Below are positions 36,959 to 49,000 of a DNA stretch of 64,000 nt, piece after piece; position 1 is the first letter of the stretch; each line of letters opens with the position of its first letter. Origin of the DNA: Dolichospermum flos-aquae CCAP 1403/13F (lineage in GTDB: Bacteria; Cyanobacteriota; Cyanobacteriia; Cyanobacteriales; Nostocaceae); assembly GCF_012516395.1 (NCBI RefSeq), contig NZ_CP051206.1:4655334-4719333 (forward strand), read 5' to 3'. The notes below the pieces were generated by a model. That model was not told the DNA's origin, ran no database searches, and saw only the letters and a program-made list of their open reading frames with translations. The position numbers and the translations under genes are program-made.

Positions 36959-36997
36959 TGGGTCATGGGTCATGGGTCATGGGTCATGGGTCATAGG
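36959..36997. repeat. Heptanucleotide tandem repeat after tig
   Basis: About five copies of CATGGGT directly follow the tig stop codon. They precede an AT-rich stretch that should hold the clpP promoter. Confidence 0.8.
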
Positions 36998-37126
36998 TAA
37001 AAGTTCTTTCTTTTACTCTTGCCCCTGCCCCTGCCTCCTGCCTTCTGCGCCCTGAATTTTGCCATATAAGGCATAATGGTTAACAGTTCACAATTTCATT
37101 TCATCTATTGTTAAATATTCTAGATT

Positions 37127-37804
37127 ATGCTTGTATCGCAGTCAGGAAATTACCCCATCAACAGCTTGAGTCCTATCGGGGCTAGTGGCAATTTAAGCAC
37201 CTCTAGCAACATTGTACCGATGGTTGTAGAACAGTCGGGGATGGGAGAAAGGGCATTTGACATCTACTCCCGCTTACTGCGCGAGCGGATTATTTTTTTG
37301 GGAACACCGATAGATGATGTTGTCGCTAATTCTATTGTTGCCCAATTACTTTTCCTCGATTCTGAAGACGCGGAAAAGGATATTCAATTGTACATTAATT
37401 CTCCTGGTGGCTCTGTCTACGCGGGTATGGTAATCTATGATACAATTCAACAAATACGTCCCGATGTTGTAACTATCTGTTTTGGACTAGCCGCAAGCAT
37501 GGGGGCTTTTTTATTAACATCTGGAACTGCCGGAAAGCGGATGTCCTTACCTGACTCCCGGATTATGATTCACCAACCCCTGGGTGGCGCTCAAGGGCAG
37601 GCTATTGACATTGAAATTCAAGCGCGAGAAATCCTTTACATCAAGGGTGAATTAAATCAATTAATGTCTAAACATACTGGTCAACCCTTGGAAAGAATTG
37701 AAACTGATACCGAGCGCGACTTTTTCATGTCAGCAGAAGAGGCGAAGAATTATGGTTTGATTGATCAGGTCATTTCTCGACAAAATCTGCCCACAGCAGG
37801 GTAA
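37127..37804 (+). CDS. clpP: ATP-dependent Clp protease proteolytic subunit
   Basis: A 225-residue serine protease. The catalytic serine is in [11 protein letters not shown], the histidine in [12 protein letters not shown] and the aspartate in [11 protein letters not shown]. It has a 30-residue N-terminal extension before the usual [11 protein letters not shown] core; a later start at the MVVEQSGMG methionine is possible and would suit the mature form. Cyanobacteria have several ClpP paralogues; this one is paired with clpX 30 bp downstream, so it is probably the ClpXP partner (clpP2 type). Confidence 0.96.
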   Translation: MLVSQSGNYPINSLSPIGASGNLSTSSNIVPMVVEQSGMGERAFDIYSRLLRERIIFLGTPIDDVVANSIVAQLLFLDSEDAEKDIQLYINSPGGSVYAGMVIYDTIQQIRPDVVTICFGLAASMGAFLLTSGTAGKRMSLPDSRIMIHQPLGGAQGQAIDIEIQAREILYIKGELNQLMSKHTGQPLERIETDTERDFFMSAEEAKNYGLIDQVISRQNLPTAG

Positions 37805-37834
37805 ATCGTCATCATTCTGAAATAAGAGGCTGAT

Positions 37835-39178
37835 ATGTCTAAGTACGACTCCCATTTAAAATGTTCATTTTGTGGTAAGTCTCAAGAGCAAGTCCGTAAA
37901 TTAATCGCAGGTCCGGGAGTCTACATCTGCGATGAATGCGTTGACTTGTGTAATGAAATCCTTGATGAGGAGTTGCTGGATACTAATACTGCGGCAGCAT
38001 CACAACCAACTCAAAAGTCAGAACCAGCGGAAAAACGGCGGACACGTTCGTCTAATCTCTCATTTAATCAAATTCCTAAACCGAGGGAGATTAAAAATTA
38101 TTTAGACGAACACGTGATCGGCCAAGATGAAGCTAAAAAAGTGCTATCTGTCGCTGTTTACAATCACTACAAACGGTTGGCTATTCTTCAGGCTAAAGGC
38201 AGTGCCAAAGTTGAGGCTGATGATGCTATAGAACTACAAAAGTCCAATATTTTACTTATTGGTCCGACTGGTTGCGGTAAGACTTTATTGGCACAAACTC
38301 TCGCTAAAATTCTGGATGTCCCCTTTGCTGTGGCTGATGCTACAACCCTAACTGAAGCGGGGTATGTGGGGGAAGATGTGGAAAATATCTTGTTACGACT
38401 GTTGCAAGTGGCTGATTTGGATGTGGAAGAGGCTCAACGGGGCATTATCTACATTGATGAAATTGATAAAATCGCCCGCAAGAGTGAAAATCCCTCGATT
38501 ACTAGGGATGTTTCTGGGGAAGGGGTACAACAGGCTTTGCTGAAAATGTTGGAGGGGACTGTTGCTAATGTTCCACCACAAGGCGGACGTAAGCACCCAT
38601 ATCAAGATTGTATCCAAATTGATACGAGTAATATTTTGTTTGTCTGTGGTGGGGCTTTTGTCGGTTTGGAAAAGGTTGTAGATCAGAGAGTGGGTAAAAA
38701 GTCAATCGGCTTTGTTCAACCAGGAGATGTGCAAACTAAGGAAAAACGCGCTGCGGATACATTGCGTCATTTGCAACCGGATGATTTGGTGAAATTTGGC
38801 ATGATTCCTGAGTTTATTGGGCGGATTCCCATGGTGGCTGTGGTAGATCCTCTGGATGAGGACGCGCTGATGGCAATTCTGACTGAACCACGCAGCGCTT
38901 TGGTGAAACAGTACCAAAAACTGCTGAATATGGACAATGTCCAGTTAGATTTTAAACCAGATGCGTTGCGAGCGATCGCTCAAGAGGCTTATCGGCGAAA
39001 AACTGGAGCGCGGGCTTTACGCGGTATTGTGGAAGAGTTGATGCTGGATGTAATGTATGAGTTACCTTCTCGTAAGGATGTGACTCGCTGTACTATTACT
39101 AAGGAAATGGTGGAAAAACGTTCTACTGCGGAACTGATAGTACATCCTTCTTCTTTACCTAAACCAGAGTCGGCTTAA
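37835..39178 (+). CDS. clpX: Clp protease ATP-binding subunit ClpX
   Basis: A 447-residue AAA+ unfoldase. The N-terminal zinc domain has CSFCGKS and CDECVDLC. Walker A is GPTGCGKT, Walker B is [10 protein letters not shown], and the pore/ClpP-contact region includes KSIGFVQ. It unfolds tagged substrates and feeds them to the ClpP encoded 30 bp upstream in the same operon. Its 3' end is followed by two copies of the palindromic 73-bp element. Confidence 0.97.
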   Translation: MSKYDSHLKCSFCGKSQEQVRKLIAGPGVYICDECVDLCNEILDEELLDTNTAAASQPTQKSEPAEKRRTRSSNLSFNQIPKPREIKNYLDEHVIGQDEAKKVLSVAVYNHYKRLAILQAKGSAKVEADDAIELQKSNILLIGPTGCGKTLLAQTLAKILDVPFAVADATTLTEAGYVGEDVENILLRLLQVADLDVEEAQRGIIYIDEIDKIARKSENPSITRDVSGEGVQQALLKMLEGTVANVPPQGGRKHPYQDCIQIDTSNILFVCGGAFVGLEKVVDQRVGKKSIGFVQPGDVQTKEKRAADTLRHLQPDDLVKFGMIPEFIGRIPMVAVVDPLDEDALMAILTEPRSALVKQYQKLLNMDNVQLDFKPDALRAIAQEAYRRKTGARALRGIVEELMLDVMYELPSRKDVTRCTITKEMVEKRSTAELIVHPSSLPKPESA

Positions 39179-39198
39179 TTGTCAGTTGTCAGTGGTCA

Positions 39199-39344
39199 GT
39201 AGGGGCGAAGCATTTGGAAGATAAATTATCGGTCATTGCCAAAAATAGTTCTCCAAATGCTTCGCCCGTACAGTTGTCAGAAGCATTTGGAAGATAAATT
39301 ATCGGTCATTGCCAAAAATAGTTCTCCAAATGCTTCGCCCGTAC
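39199..39344. repeat. Two copies of the 73-bp palindromic element
   Basis: A complete copy at 39199-39271 and a copy at 39280-39344 that has lost its first eight bases, both in the orientation of the 33571 copy. They are embedded in CAGTTGTCAG heptamers just after clpX. The truncated copy suggests recombination between heptamer tracts. Confidence 0.88.
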
Positions 39345-39410
39345 AGTTGTCAGTTGTCAGTTGTCAATTGACAATTGTTAGTTTTTAATTTTTAATTCTT
39401 AATTGTGACA

Positions 39411-40238
39411 ATGAGTTATATAAATGTTCGGGGTGTTGATCATTATTACGAGTGGATGAAAAAATCATCAGATGTTATGAAACCGGTGATGGTTTTTTTG
39501 CATGGTTGGGCTGGTTCAGCAAGATATTGGCAAAGTACGGCTGAGGCTTTATTAGATAATTTTGATTGTTTATTATATGATTTACGGGGTTTTGGCCGTT
39601 CTCAATGTCAGCCTCATTTAAGTTATGAATTAACAGAATATGCGGAAGATTTGGCGGTTTTATTAAATGAGTTAAATCTTGATCGTGTTTATATTAATGC
39701 CCATTCTATGGGTGCTTCTATTGCTACTTTATTTTTTAATCGTTATCCCCAAAAAGTTGAAAAGGGAATTTTAACTTGTAGTGGAATTTTTGAATATGAT
39801 GAAAAGGCTTTTTCTGCTTTTCATCAATTCGGTGGTTATGTAGTTAAATTCCGTCCCCAATGGTTAAGTAAAATTCCCTTGGCTGATAGAATGTTTATGG
39901 CTAGGTTTTTACATCGTTCTATTCCTAAAGCTGAACGACAGGCTTTTTTAGAAGATTTTATTAATGCTAATTATGATGCGGCCTTAGGGACTATTTATAC
40001 TTCTGTTAGTCAAGAACAAGCGGAAACAATGCCGGGAGAATTTGCGAAATTAACTATCCCAACTTTGCTAATTGCTGGGGAATATGACATTATTATTCCG
40101 GCTAAATTAGGAAAAACAGCCGCGGCTTTAAGTGATAAGGTTGAATTAAATATTATTCCCAATACGGGACATTTTCCGATGTTGGAAGACGCAGAAACTT
40201 ATTTGGCAAAAGTCAAAGAGTTTTTAAGTTGTTCGTAA
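39411..40238 (+). CDS. Alpha/beta hydrolase
   Basis: A 275-residue alpha/beta-hydrolase-fold protein. HGWAGSARYW supplies the oxyanion region, the nucleophile elbow is NAHSMGAS, and the late motifs GEYDIIIP and NTGHFPMLED carry the acid and histidine of the triad. There is no signal peptide. The fold is shared by esterases, haloperoxidases and C-C hydrolases, so the substrate is open. A GTG two codons upstream is an alternative start. Confidence 0.85.
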   Translation: MSYINVRGVDHYYEWMKKSSDVMKPVMVFLHGWAGSARYWQSTAEALLDNFDCLLYDLRGFGRSQCQPHLSYELTEYAEDLAVLLNELNLDRVYINAHSMGASIATLFFNRYPQKVEKGILTCSGIFEYDEKAFSAFHQFGGYVVKFRPQWLSKIPLADRMFMARFLHRSIPKAERQAFLEDFINANYDAALGTIYTSVSQEQAETMPGEFAKLTIPTLLIAGEYDIIIPAKLGKTAAALSDKVELNIIPNTGHFPMLEDAETYLAKVKEFLSCS

Positions 40239-40279
40239 TTGGGTTTGAGCCTAAAATTATCTAAAAATAACTACAAATA

Positions 40280-40444
40280 CTACTTTCTTGTCAATAAATG
40301 TTGTCCCACCCGCAAAGCATTAGCAATAATAGTTAACGAAGGATTTACCGCAGCACTAGAAGGAAAAAAGCTACCATCAAACTTACTTCTACCTATTAAG
40401 CCAGTTAAAATAGATGAATTATGTTGTTTAAAATTAGAGATTAG
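40280..40444 (-). pseudogene. GMC oxidoreductase C-terminal remnant
   Basis: The minus strand reads FDGSFFPSSAAVNPSLTI then IANALRVGQHLL, the C-terminal signature of glucose-methanol-choline flavoenzymes (cholesterol oxidase-like). Only about 53 residues remain, without a start codon, out of about 500. It is a relic squeezed between two intact genes. Confidence 0.65.
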
Positions 40445-40568
40445 TCATTAATTTAGCGTGTATTAATTGTTAATTCTGTATTTTAAATCCTATCAGCAAC
40501 AGAGCAGAATCGTCCAAGGAGTACATTTTGCAGTAGAATTAGGGCTTTGCATAGAGGAAAGAAAAAAA

Positions 40569-41912
40569 ATGACCCGTGTGATCATCGTGCGTCATGGTCA
40601 AAGTACCTACAATATAGAAAAACGTATTCAAGGGCGAACTGATGCCTCATCATTAACTGCAAAAGGTCAAAATGATGCTAGTCAAGCAGGTAAAGCCCTC
40701 AGTAGTATTTCCTTTCAAGCTATTTATAGTAGTCCCCTCCAGCGAGCAAAATCCACAGCGGAAATTATCCGCAGTCAATTAGCTACACAATCTCCTGTGA
40801 TTCAAATTGATGAAAACTTAGTAGAAGTTGATTTACCTCTGTGGGTAGGAATGACTACAAGTGAAGTCAAAGAAAACTTTACTGAAGATTACCGCACTTG
40901 GAAAGAACGTCCCCACGAGTTTCGCATGGTTGTCAATGAAGATTCCGGGACTAGAGAACATTTCCCAGTTCTGGCTTTATACGCTCAAGCCAAACAGTTT
41001 TGGCAAGAGGTTCTCCCCCAACACCAAGGCGAAACTATCCTGATTGTGGGTCATAATGGCATCAATCGTGCCTTAATTAGCACAGCCTTGGGAATTTCCC
41101 CCAGTCGCTACCATTGTTTACAACAATCTAACTGCGGAATTAGTATCTTGAATTTTGCTGGTGGTTTGGGTGAACCAGTGCAGTTAGAATCCATGAATCA
41201 AACCCAACATTTGGGTGAAACTTTCCCTTCCTTGCGTCCTGGTCACGAAGGCGTAAGATTATTATTAGTGCGTCACGGGGAAACAGAATGGAATCGTCAA
41301 GGCAAATTTCAAGGACAAATTGATATTCCCCTCAATGATCATGGTAGAAACCAAGCTGCAAAAGCCGCAGAATTTCTCAAAGACGTAAATATTGATTTTG
41401 CTGTTAGCAGTACCATGTCCCGTCCCAAGGAAACAGCGGAAATTATCTTAAAATATCATGCTAGTTTGAAATTAGAACTATTTGCTGGTTTAAGAGAAAT
41501 TAGTCATGGACTTTGGGAAGGCAAATTTGAATCAGAAATTGAGCAAGAATTTCCTGGTGAATTAGAAAGTTGGCGCACAATTCCCGCCAATGTGCAAATG
41601 CCAGAAGGGGAAAATTTAGAACAGGTCAAAGAACGCAGTGTTACTGATTGGAATACTATAGTTGAAAATGCCCAATCGCAGCAATTACAACTAGGATTGG
41701 TCGTCGCCCATGATGCCACTAATAAAACCTTGTTATGCCATATTCTCGGTTTATCTAACGAGAATTTCTGGAACTTCCGTCAAGGTAATGGTGCTGTGAG
41801 TGTCATTGATTATCCTCATGGGATTCAAGGTTATCCAGTTCTGCAAGCGATGAATATTACTGGGCATTTAAGTAATGGTGTTCTTGATAAAACTGCGGCT
41901 GGTGCATTGTAG
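40569..41912 (+). CDS. Two-domain histidine phosphatase (phosphoglycerate mutase-like)
   Basis: A 447-residue protein with two tandem histidine-phosphatase domains. The first opens with IIVRHGQSTYN and the second, at about residue 233, with LLVRHGETEWN. Each has a later histidine (VGHNGINR and VAHDATNK). The duplicated form is widespread in cyanobacteria; one member was shown to be a phosphoserine phosphatase, so a serine-biosynthesis role is possible. I chose the ATG at 40569, which has a GAGGAAAG site; the 34 residues upstream in frame do not fit. Confidence 0.85.
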   Translation: MTRVIIVRHGQSTYNIEKRIQGRTDASSLTAKGQNDASQAGKALSSISFQAIYSSPLQRAKSTAEIIRSQLATQSPVIQIDENLVEVDLPLWVGMTTSEVKENFTEDYRTWKERPHEFRMVVNEDSGTREHFPVLALYAQAKQFWQEVLPQHQGETILIVGHNGINRALISTALGISPSRYHCLQQSNCGISILNFAGGLGEPVQLESMNQTQHLGETFPSLRPGHEGVRLLLVRHGETEWNRQGKFQGQIDIPLNDHGRNQAAKAAEFLKDVNIDFAVSSTMSRPKETAEIILKYHASLKLELFAGLREISHGLWEGKFESEIEQEFPGELESWRTIPANVQMPEGENLEQVKERSVTDWNTIVENAQSQQLQLGLVVAHDATNKTLLCHILGLSNENFWNFRQGNGAVSVIDYPHGIQGYPVLQAMNITGHLSNGVLDKTAAGAL

Positions 41913-41984
41913 TTGAGATAAGTTGTTAGGGTAATTGATGAATTGCCCTAATATCAAATAGAGTAGGAGATTAAGAATAATTTA

Positions 41985-42024
41985 ACGCAGATAAACGCAG
42001 ATAAACGCAGATAAACGCAGATAA
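41985..42024. repeat. 10-bp tandem repeat
   Basis: Four exact copies of ACGCAGATAA. This lies in a 248-bp gene-free gap upstream of the conserved protein at 42161. Confidence 0.85.
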
Positions 42025-42160
42025 GAAGGGATGAATTAATGGATTTAAACGGAAATTGTTACAATCTAATTCACAAAGTGCCTGATACCGGAGATAGATG
42101 GTACAAAATATGGTACAAACGATAGACTTATTAAATTAAACACACTGATATTCTAAAATC

Positions 42161-43033
42161 ATGAAAGCATCTGCAAAATTCGACTTTGAAGACGAAAAAT
42201 TTAATGCCCCACCGTCCCAAGTGATTCCCTGGGGTTTAATGATCAATCCTGGCTATGGTACAGATGGTTTACAAAGCTATGGTTTAGCGATTAGCCGTGA
42301 TAATGCTCAGTCTGTTGGGTTTGAAGCAGATGATAATTGGCAACAGGTAGAACATGAATTTAGTTCTGGAGAAGTAGCAACAATATTTATTACTACTACT
42401 CCTAAACTGGTGATTGTGCGTCGTGGTCCGTTATCTGTGCAAGATCGGGAAACCAAGATTAGATTAGGTACATACAAAGATTACAAAGAAGAGTTTTTAG
42501 CTGATAAACTTAAATTCAAAATTTATACTCGCCATTTGATTTTTTTAGTCGGTGAAGATAAAAAGTTTTTGCATCAATCACCTCTACAATTAACTCTGAG
42601 TGGTTCACCCGGCGCTAGTTTTGGTAAAAATTACGCTGAATATCAACAAGGGAGAATTACTGGCGGTTTTGCTGGGGAATTGGAAAAAGCTTATGCTGGT
42701 TTTCAAAAGAAACCAATAACTCCCAAGGGTCCTTTATTTCATGCTCATGGGATTTTTTGCCCTATCATTGAACCGGAAGAAAGAGGAATAGAACCGAATA
42801 TTGCTTTGGTAGCTTCAACTGTAGATTATAAACATCCCACAATTTCAACTTTAATAGATTATATGATTGCCTCAGATTCCCCTGAGTCAGCAATTATTTG
42901 TAAGACTTTTGAAGAATACAAAGAATTTGGTAAGGAAGTGATTAAACCAGAGGCTTCTAAAGTAGAAACTTCTGGTGTTACTAGTTCTTATGTCTATGCG
43001 GATGACGATGAATTTAGTTATCCACCGTATTAG
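42161..43033 (+). CDS. Conserved cyanobacterial protein (probably DUF5895)
   Basis: A 290-residue soluble protein starting MKASAKFDFEDEKFNAPPSQ. It matches my recollection of the DUF5895 family, restricted largely to filamentous cyanobacteria and often near mobile genes. It has no signal peptide, membrane helix or recognisable catalytic motif, and ends in an acidic DDDEFSYPPY tail. The function is unknown. It stands between repeats and is convergent with mltA. Confidence 0.65.
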   Translation: MKASAKFDFEDEKFNAPPSQVIPWGLMINPGYGTDGLQSYGLAISRDNAQSVGFEADDNWQQVEHEFSSGEVATIFITTTPKLVIVRRGPLSVQDRETKIRLGTYKDYKEEFLADKLKFKIYTRHLIFLVGEDKKFLHQSPLQLTLSGSPGASFGKNYAEYQQGRITGGFAGELEKAYAGFQKKPITPKGPLFHAHGIFCPIIEPEERGIEPNIALVASTVDYKHPTISTLIDYMIASDSPESAIICKTFEEYKEFGKEVIKPEASKVETSGVTSSYVYADDDEFSYPPY

Positions 43034-43070
43034 GTAGTAGGGGAGCAGGGGAGAAATTTTCTTCTTTCTT

Positions 43071-44329
<1,259 letters not shown>

Positions 44330-44331
44330 TT

Positions 44332-44580
44332 TTATCTTTCAATACTGGAATTAAAAATTGGTTCTACTCGAATCCCTGCAATCTTAGACGGACGTACCAC
44401 CATATATTCTCCCTGAATATTTTTAATCGGTACGCTAATAAAATCATGAGAAGCTGACTTTGGCACAAGCTCACCGCTATACCACTTTTGAAATTCTTGA
44501 ATAGTAGGAAAGCGCACTTCTTCCCGATGTCCATTGTCTAAGAGCAGGAAGACAGCATATTCACTCGGAGTTCTGGGCAT
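44332..44580 (-). CDS. Small conserved hypothetical protein
   Basis: An 82-residue soluble protein (MPRTPSEYAVFLLLDNGHRE, ending RVEPIFNSSIER). The beta-rich middle GEYMVVRPSKIAGIRVEP suggests a small barrel. I do not recognise a family. It ends two bases before the mltA start on the same strand, so the two form an operon. Confidence 0.65.
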   Translation of the reverse strand: MPRTPSEYAVFLLLDNGHREEVRFPTIQEFQKWYSGELVPKSASHDFISVPIKNIQGEYMVVRPSKIAGIRVEPIFNSSIER

Positions 44581-44793
44581 AAATTTACATGACTAAAGAT
44601 ACAGCTACTCCATTGTTCACCACGTTACACCACTTTGACAGTCTCAGGGCTAAATTTGCGTTCCTAAGTTTTAAGTTTCCGGCATTCTCCTGATAATTTT
44701 CGGTGAATCAGCAAGATGGAATGTTTTGATCCTGTTCCTAGGTTATGTTTATATTTGAGGTTTTTGACCTCTTGGTTACAAGTCACAGTAAAA

Positions 44794-45426
44794 ATGTCTA
44801 ATCAAGTTTGGTTATCACAGTTAAAAATACACCGAGCGATCGCGGTGATTCGCGCCCCAAAAATGGTATGGGGTGAGCAAATGGCCATAGCTGTAGCATC
44901 TGGGGGAATGCAGTTAATTGAAATTACCTGGAATAGCGATCATGCACCCGAATTAATTTCCCAACTCCGCGCCAAATTACCTAACTGTATGATTGGGACA
45001 GGAACGTTATTTAATGTCCAACAGTTAGAAGATGCGATCGCTTGTGGGGCGCAATTTCTCTTCAGTCCCCACACTGATCCCGAAATGATTCAAGCCGCAG
45101 TAGCCAAAAATATTCCGATTATTCCCGGTGCATTGACACCGACAGAAATTATTACCGCTTGGAATTATGGAGCAAGTTGTGTCAAGGTGTTTCCCGTGCA
45201 ATCAGTGGGAGGAACTAGCTATATCAAAAGTTTACAAGGACCTCTTGGGCATATTCCCTTAATACCTACTGGTGGGGTGACATTAGAAAATGCCAAAGAT
45301 TTTTTGCAAGTTGGTGCGGTAGCCGTAGGGTTGAGTAGCGAATTATTTCCGCAAGCATCAGTGTTACAGAAAAATTGGCAAGCAATCAGTCAACAAGCAA
45401 AAACCCTCATGCAGAGGTTACAATAG
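44794..45426 (+). CDS. eda: KDPG/KHG aldolase (bifunctional 2-keto-3-deoxy-6-phosphogluconate aldolase)
   Basis: A 210-residue TIM-barrel aldolase from the ATG at 44794; the 26 codons upstream in frame do not fit the family. The catalytic glutamate is in LIEITWNSD and the Schiff-base lysine in CVKVFPVQSVGG, followed by the phosphate site PTGGVTLENAKDFL. It splits KDPG into pyruvate and glyceraldehyde-3-phosphate in the Entner-Doudoroff route, which operates in some cyanobacteria. No edd gene adjoins. Confidence 0.92.
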   Translation: MSNQVWLSQLKIHRAIAVIRAPKMVWGEQMAIAVASGGMQLIEITWNSDHAPELISQLRAKLPNCMIGTGTLFNVQQLEDAIACGAQFLFSPHTDPEMIQAAVAKNIPIIPGALTPTEIITAWNYGASCVKVFPVQSVGGTSYIKSLQGPLGHIPLIPTGGVTLENAKDFLQVGAVAVGLSSELFPQASVLQKNWQAISQQAKTLMQRLQ

Positions 45427-46093
45427 TAGTTACAGCACTTTCCGGTGTGATGAGGTACTTATGTAGGGCTTGCTGAAAAAGTCTTTTCGTGAGAGGTAGG
45501 AGTATGGCTAACGCCACGCTTCGCTATCAATTACCAGCTACTAATCGGTGTGTTTACCATGAATAGCCTAATTTATCCTCACTGGGTGCATCCCTTACAA
45601 ATGTTAGTTGCGGGTACGGTGGTTATTCAGAAATAAGATATTTCGATCCTATTACCGCCTGGTTGTTGAGATACTCACCGACCTAAAGGTGTGGTAATTC
45701 TTGACGCTTCACCGACTGACGCTAACCTTTGCTAGTCTTACTCTGTCTCTGCGCCCGTTTAGAGTCGTGGCAATGGCCTATCCCGACACTTAGGCTTGGC
45801 TGAGTGCAAGCTTTTTTCAAAAAACATATTGTCTATTAAGTTTTTCTGGGGATTTTATTTCTTGGAAGTCCCCAAGCTATTGGTAATAATATGACCCGTG
45901 CTGCTTCTGAGTTACGCAAACTGTCTATCTATGCTCCTTGCACAGCCCTAACCACACCTTGATATATTCACAGAAGTATTTATCAAAACAAAGTAAAAAA
46001 AACAACACTAAAATTTGAAAAATTATTTTATAAAAAATCAGCCTAGCCGTGCTAAAGTTTTGATCTTGTTATATTCCTTAGCTGCTTCAGCTT
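45427..46093. other. Gene-poor region with probable transposon debris
   Basis: 667 bp without an intact gene. A plus-strand 25-codon frame at 45559-45636 (MNSLIYPHWVHPLQMLVAG) may be chance or a gene scrap. Around 45660-45830 the minus strand reads broken frames with SVKRQELPHL before a stop and a structured tail, which recalls the 3' end of IS200/IS605-family tnpB genes. The last 130 bp before the replication gene are very AT-rich but I see no iterons. Confidence 0.3.
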
Positions 46094-49000
46094 ATGCACC
46101 TGCCTTCATTGCATCCACAACACCTTGAAGAATTAGTCAAGACTAGTGGTATAAACTTAGACTTAATTCCTTTGAATTTTAAATCGCTTCAAGGTATCAG
46201 TGCTTATGAATATTTGCTCATTTCTGACCAACTCCCTCGCACCAATACAGGGATGATTAAAAATGCTTGGTTACAGCGGTATACCCATGTTACAGAAGGT
46301 GGTTGGTGGTGTTCTGGACTAGACCCTCTCAATAATTGGCATAAGATGGAATGGGGATGTTTTAAACCCAACCAACCGCGACAAAATCAAAAGGGCAAAT
46401 CAATTAAATATGAACACCCTCCCAGCACACCCACACGCATATTTTGTTTACGCATATCCTTACAAATTTGGCAACAAGTTGGCCAACGTTACAACTTAGC
46501 CATACCGGAAAATATTACTATTAATCATGATGGTGAAGCCGAAGGTTTTTGGTCATGGGTAATTAAAAATAAAATAGCCATTGTCATTTGTGAAGGTGTG
46601 AAAAAAGCCGCAGCCCTTTTAAGCCAAGGATATGTTGCTATTGCTATTCCTGGTATTAATAGCGGTTATCGAGTTATTAAAGATGAATTTGGCAAAGTTA
46701 CCCGGCGGCAATTAATACCTGATTTAGCAGTATTCACAAACATAAAACGCAACTTTTATATTTGTTTTGATTTTGAAACCCAAGGCAAAAAAATTGCGGC
46801 TGTCAATAATGCTATTTCTCAATTGGGTTGTTTATTTCAACAACAAAACTGTCCTGTTAAAGTTGTCGAACTTCCAGGCAAAGAAAAAGGAGTTGATGAA
46901 TTTATCATTGCCAAAGGTGCAACAGCCTTTGATAAAACTTATCGTCAAAGCCTAGATTTAGATATTTATATTGCCCAAACCAAACCCCATACAGAGTTAA
47001 CAATTCCCGCTGCACTTACTGTTAACCGTCCTTATTTGGGAAAAATTGCCTTTCCTACCTCTGGTTTAGTAGGAGTAAAATCAGCCAAGGGTACAGGTAA
47101 AACCACAGCATTAAAAAGCATTGTTCAACGAGCAAAAAATCATAATCAACCAGTTTTATTAATTACCCATAGAATCATCTTGGGACGGTTTTTATGTGAT
47201 AAAATCGGGATTAAATGGGGTTTTGAGCATGAATCATGGCGGATAGAAGCTGATGAAGTAGCTGTTAAGTTTCCGTTACCAATTACGCCATCTTTGGGAT
47301 TATGTGTAGATTCAATTTGGAAATTAAAACCCGAAGATTGGCACGGTGCCATATTAATTTTAGATGAGGTTGAGCAGTCTTTATGGCATTTACTCAATAG
47401 TAATACCTGTAAACAAAAACGAGTTAAAATTCTTCGTATTTTCCAACAACTAATTTCTACAGTTCTCACAACAGGAGGTTTGATAATTGCCCAAGATGCC
47501 GATTTATCAGATGTATCTTTAGAATATTTACAGACCTTAGCCGGAATTAAATTAAATCCTTGGGTAGTTGTCAATGAATGGAAACCGGAAAAAGGTTGGG
47601 ATACAACTTTTTATGATTCACCCAATCCCACACCCCTAATTCATCAATTAGAATTAGATTTAATTGCTGGACGTAAATGCTATGTTACTACCGATAGTCG
47701 TTCTGGACGCTACAGTTGTGAAACTATTGAACGTTATTTAAAAGAACGTTTACAGAAACTCAGAAGAGAATTTCCTGAAACTTTAGTAGTTAGTAGTCAT
47801 ACTACTAATACACCTGGTCATGCAGCCGTTGATTTGATAGCTGCTATTAATCAAAAAATCACTGATTATGATACTGTTTTTGTTACCCCTAGTTTGGGAA
47901 CAGGAATTAGTATTGATGTTCAACATTTTGACCGAGTTTATGGCATTTTTCAAGGGGTAATTCCTGACTCAGAAGCCCGTCAAGCTTTAGCAAGAGTTAG
48001 GGATAATGTTCCCCGTATTGTTTGGTGTGCTAAACGCGGTATTGGCTTAATTGGTAGTGGCAGTACAAATTATCGGTTACTGTCTAATTGGTATCAAGAA
48101 AATCAAAAAGAAAACTTAGCTTTATTAAGTCCATTACATAAAATAGATGTAGATTTACCTCTAGTTTATGATCCTATTCATTTACGCACTTGGGCAAAAT
48201 TATCTGCTAGGGTAAATGCTTCTATTCGTCTTTATCGGCAATCAATGCAGGATGGATTAATAAATGATGGTCATCAAATTCAAATGCGAAGTAATGAAGT
48301 CCAAAATAACATTCTTCGTGATTTGCGTTTAGCCTTTTTTGCCACTGAACCTAGTGATGTAGAAAATCGCAAACGGTTAATTGTAGAAATTGTTAAAGTG
48401 CAAAAAGATTGGGGACAAAGTCTTCAAAAAGCCAAGGAAATTAAACGCAAAATCAAAGAAATTAAGCAGCAAAATCAATCAGCAGCAGCAAATTCTGTAG
48501 CTAATGCTAAAGATATTGACTATGTGGAATATGAACAGCTATTAACTAAACATTCTCTTAGCAATGGAGAACGTCATCAAGTTGATAAATATATTCTCAG
48601 ACAAAGGTATGGAATTGTAGTTACTCCCCAACTCAAATTACAGGATGAAAAAGGTTATTATGGACAATTATTAATTCATTATTATCTGACTCATGAAAGT
48701 GAATATTTTCATGTAAAAGATCAGCAAGAATGGAGTCAGCAGTTATTGTGGGGTGAAGGTAAAGTTTTTCTCCCAGATTTAAGAACTTATACGTTGAAAG
48801 TAGAAGCTATGCGGGCTTTAGGAATGATGCAATTTCTGGAAACAGAAAGAGTATTTAGTGAAAATGACGCTGATTTAATTTGGCTAAAAAATGTAGCTGG
48901 ACAAAGTAGTAGACATATTAAACGCGCTTTAGGTATTGATTTAGTTAGAGGTAAAGAATCTGTTGCGGGAATTAAGTTATTAAGCCGACTTTTAGGTTTG

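Noticed and set aside
45559-45636. 25-residue small protein MNSLIYPHWVHPLQMLVAG
   Set aside because: No clear ribosome site or family; it lies in transposon debris. Kept only as a note in the intergenic entry.
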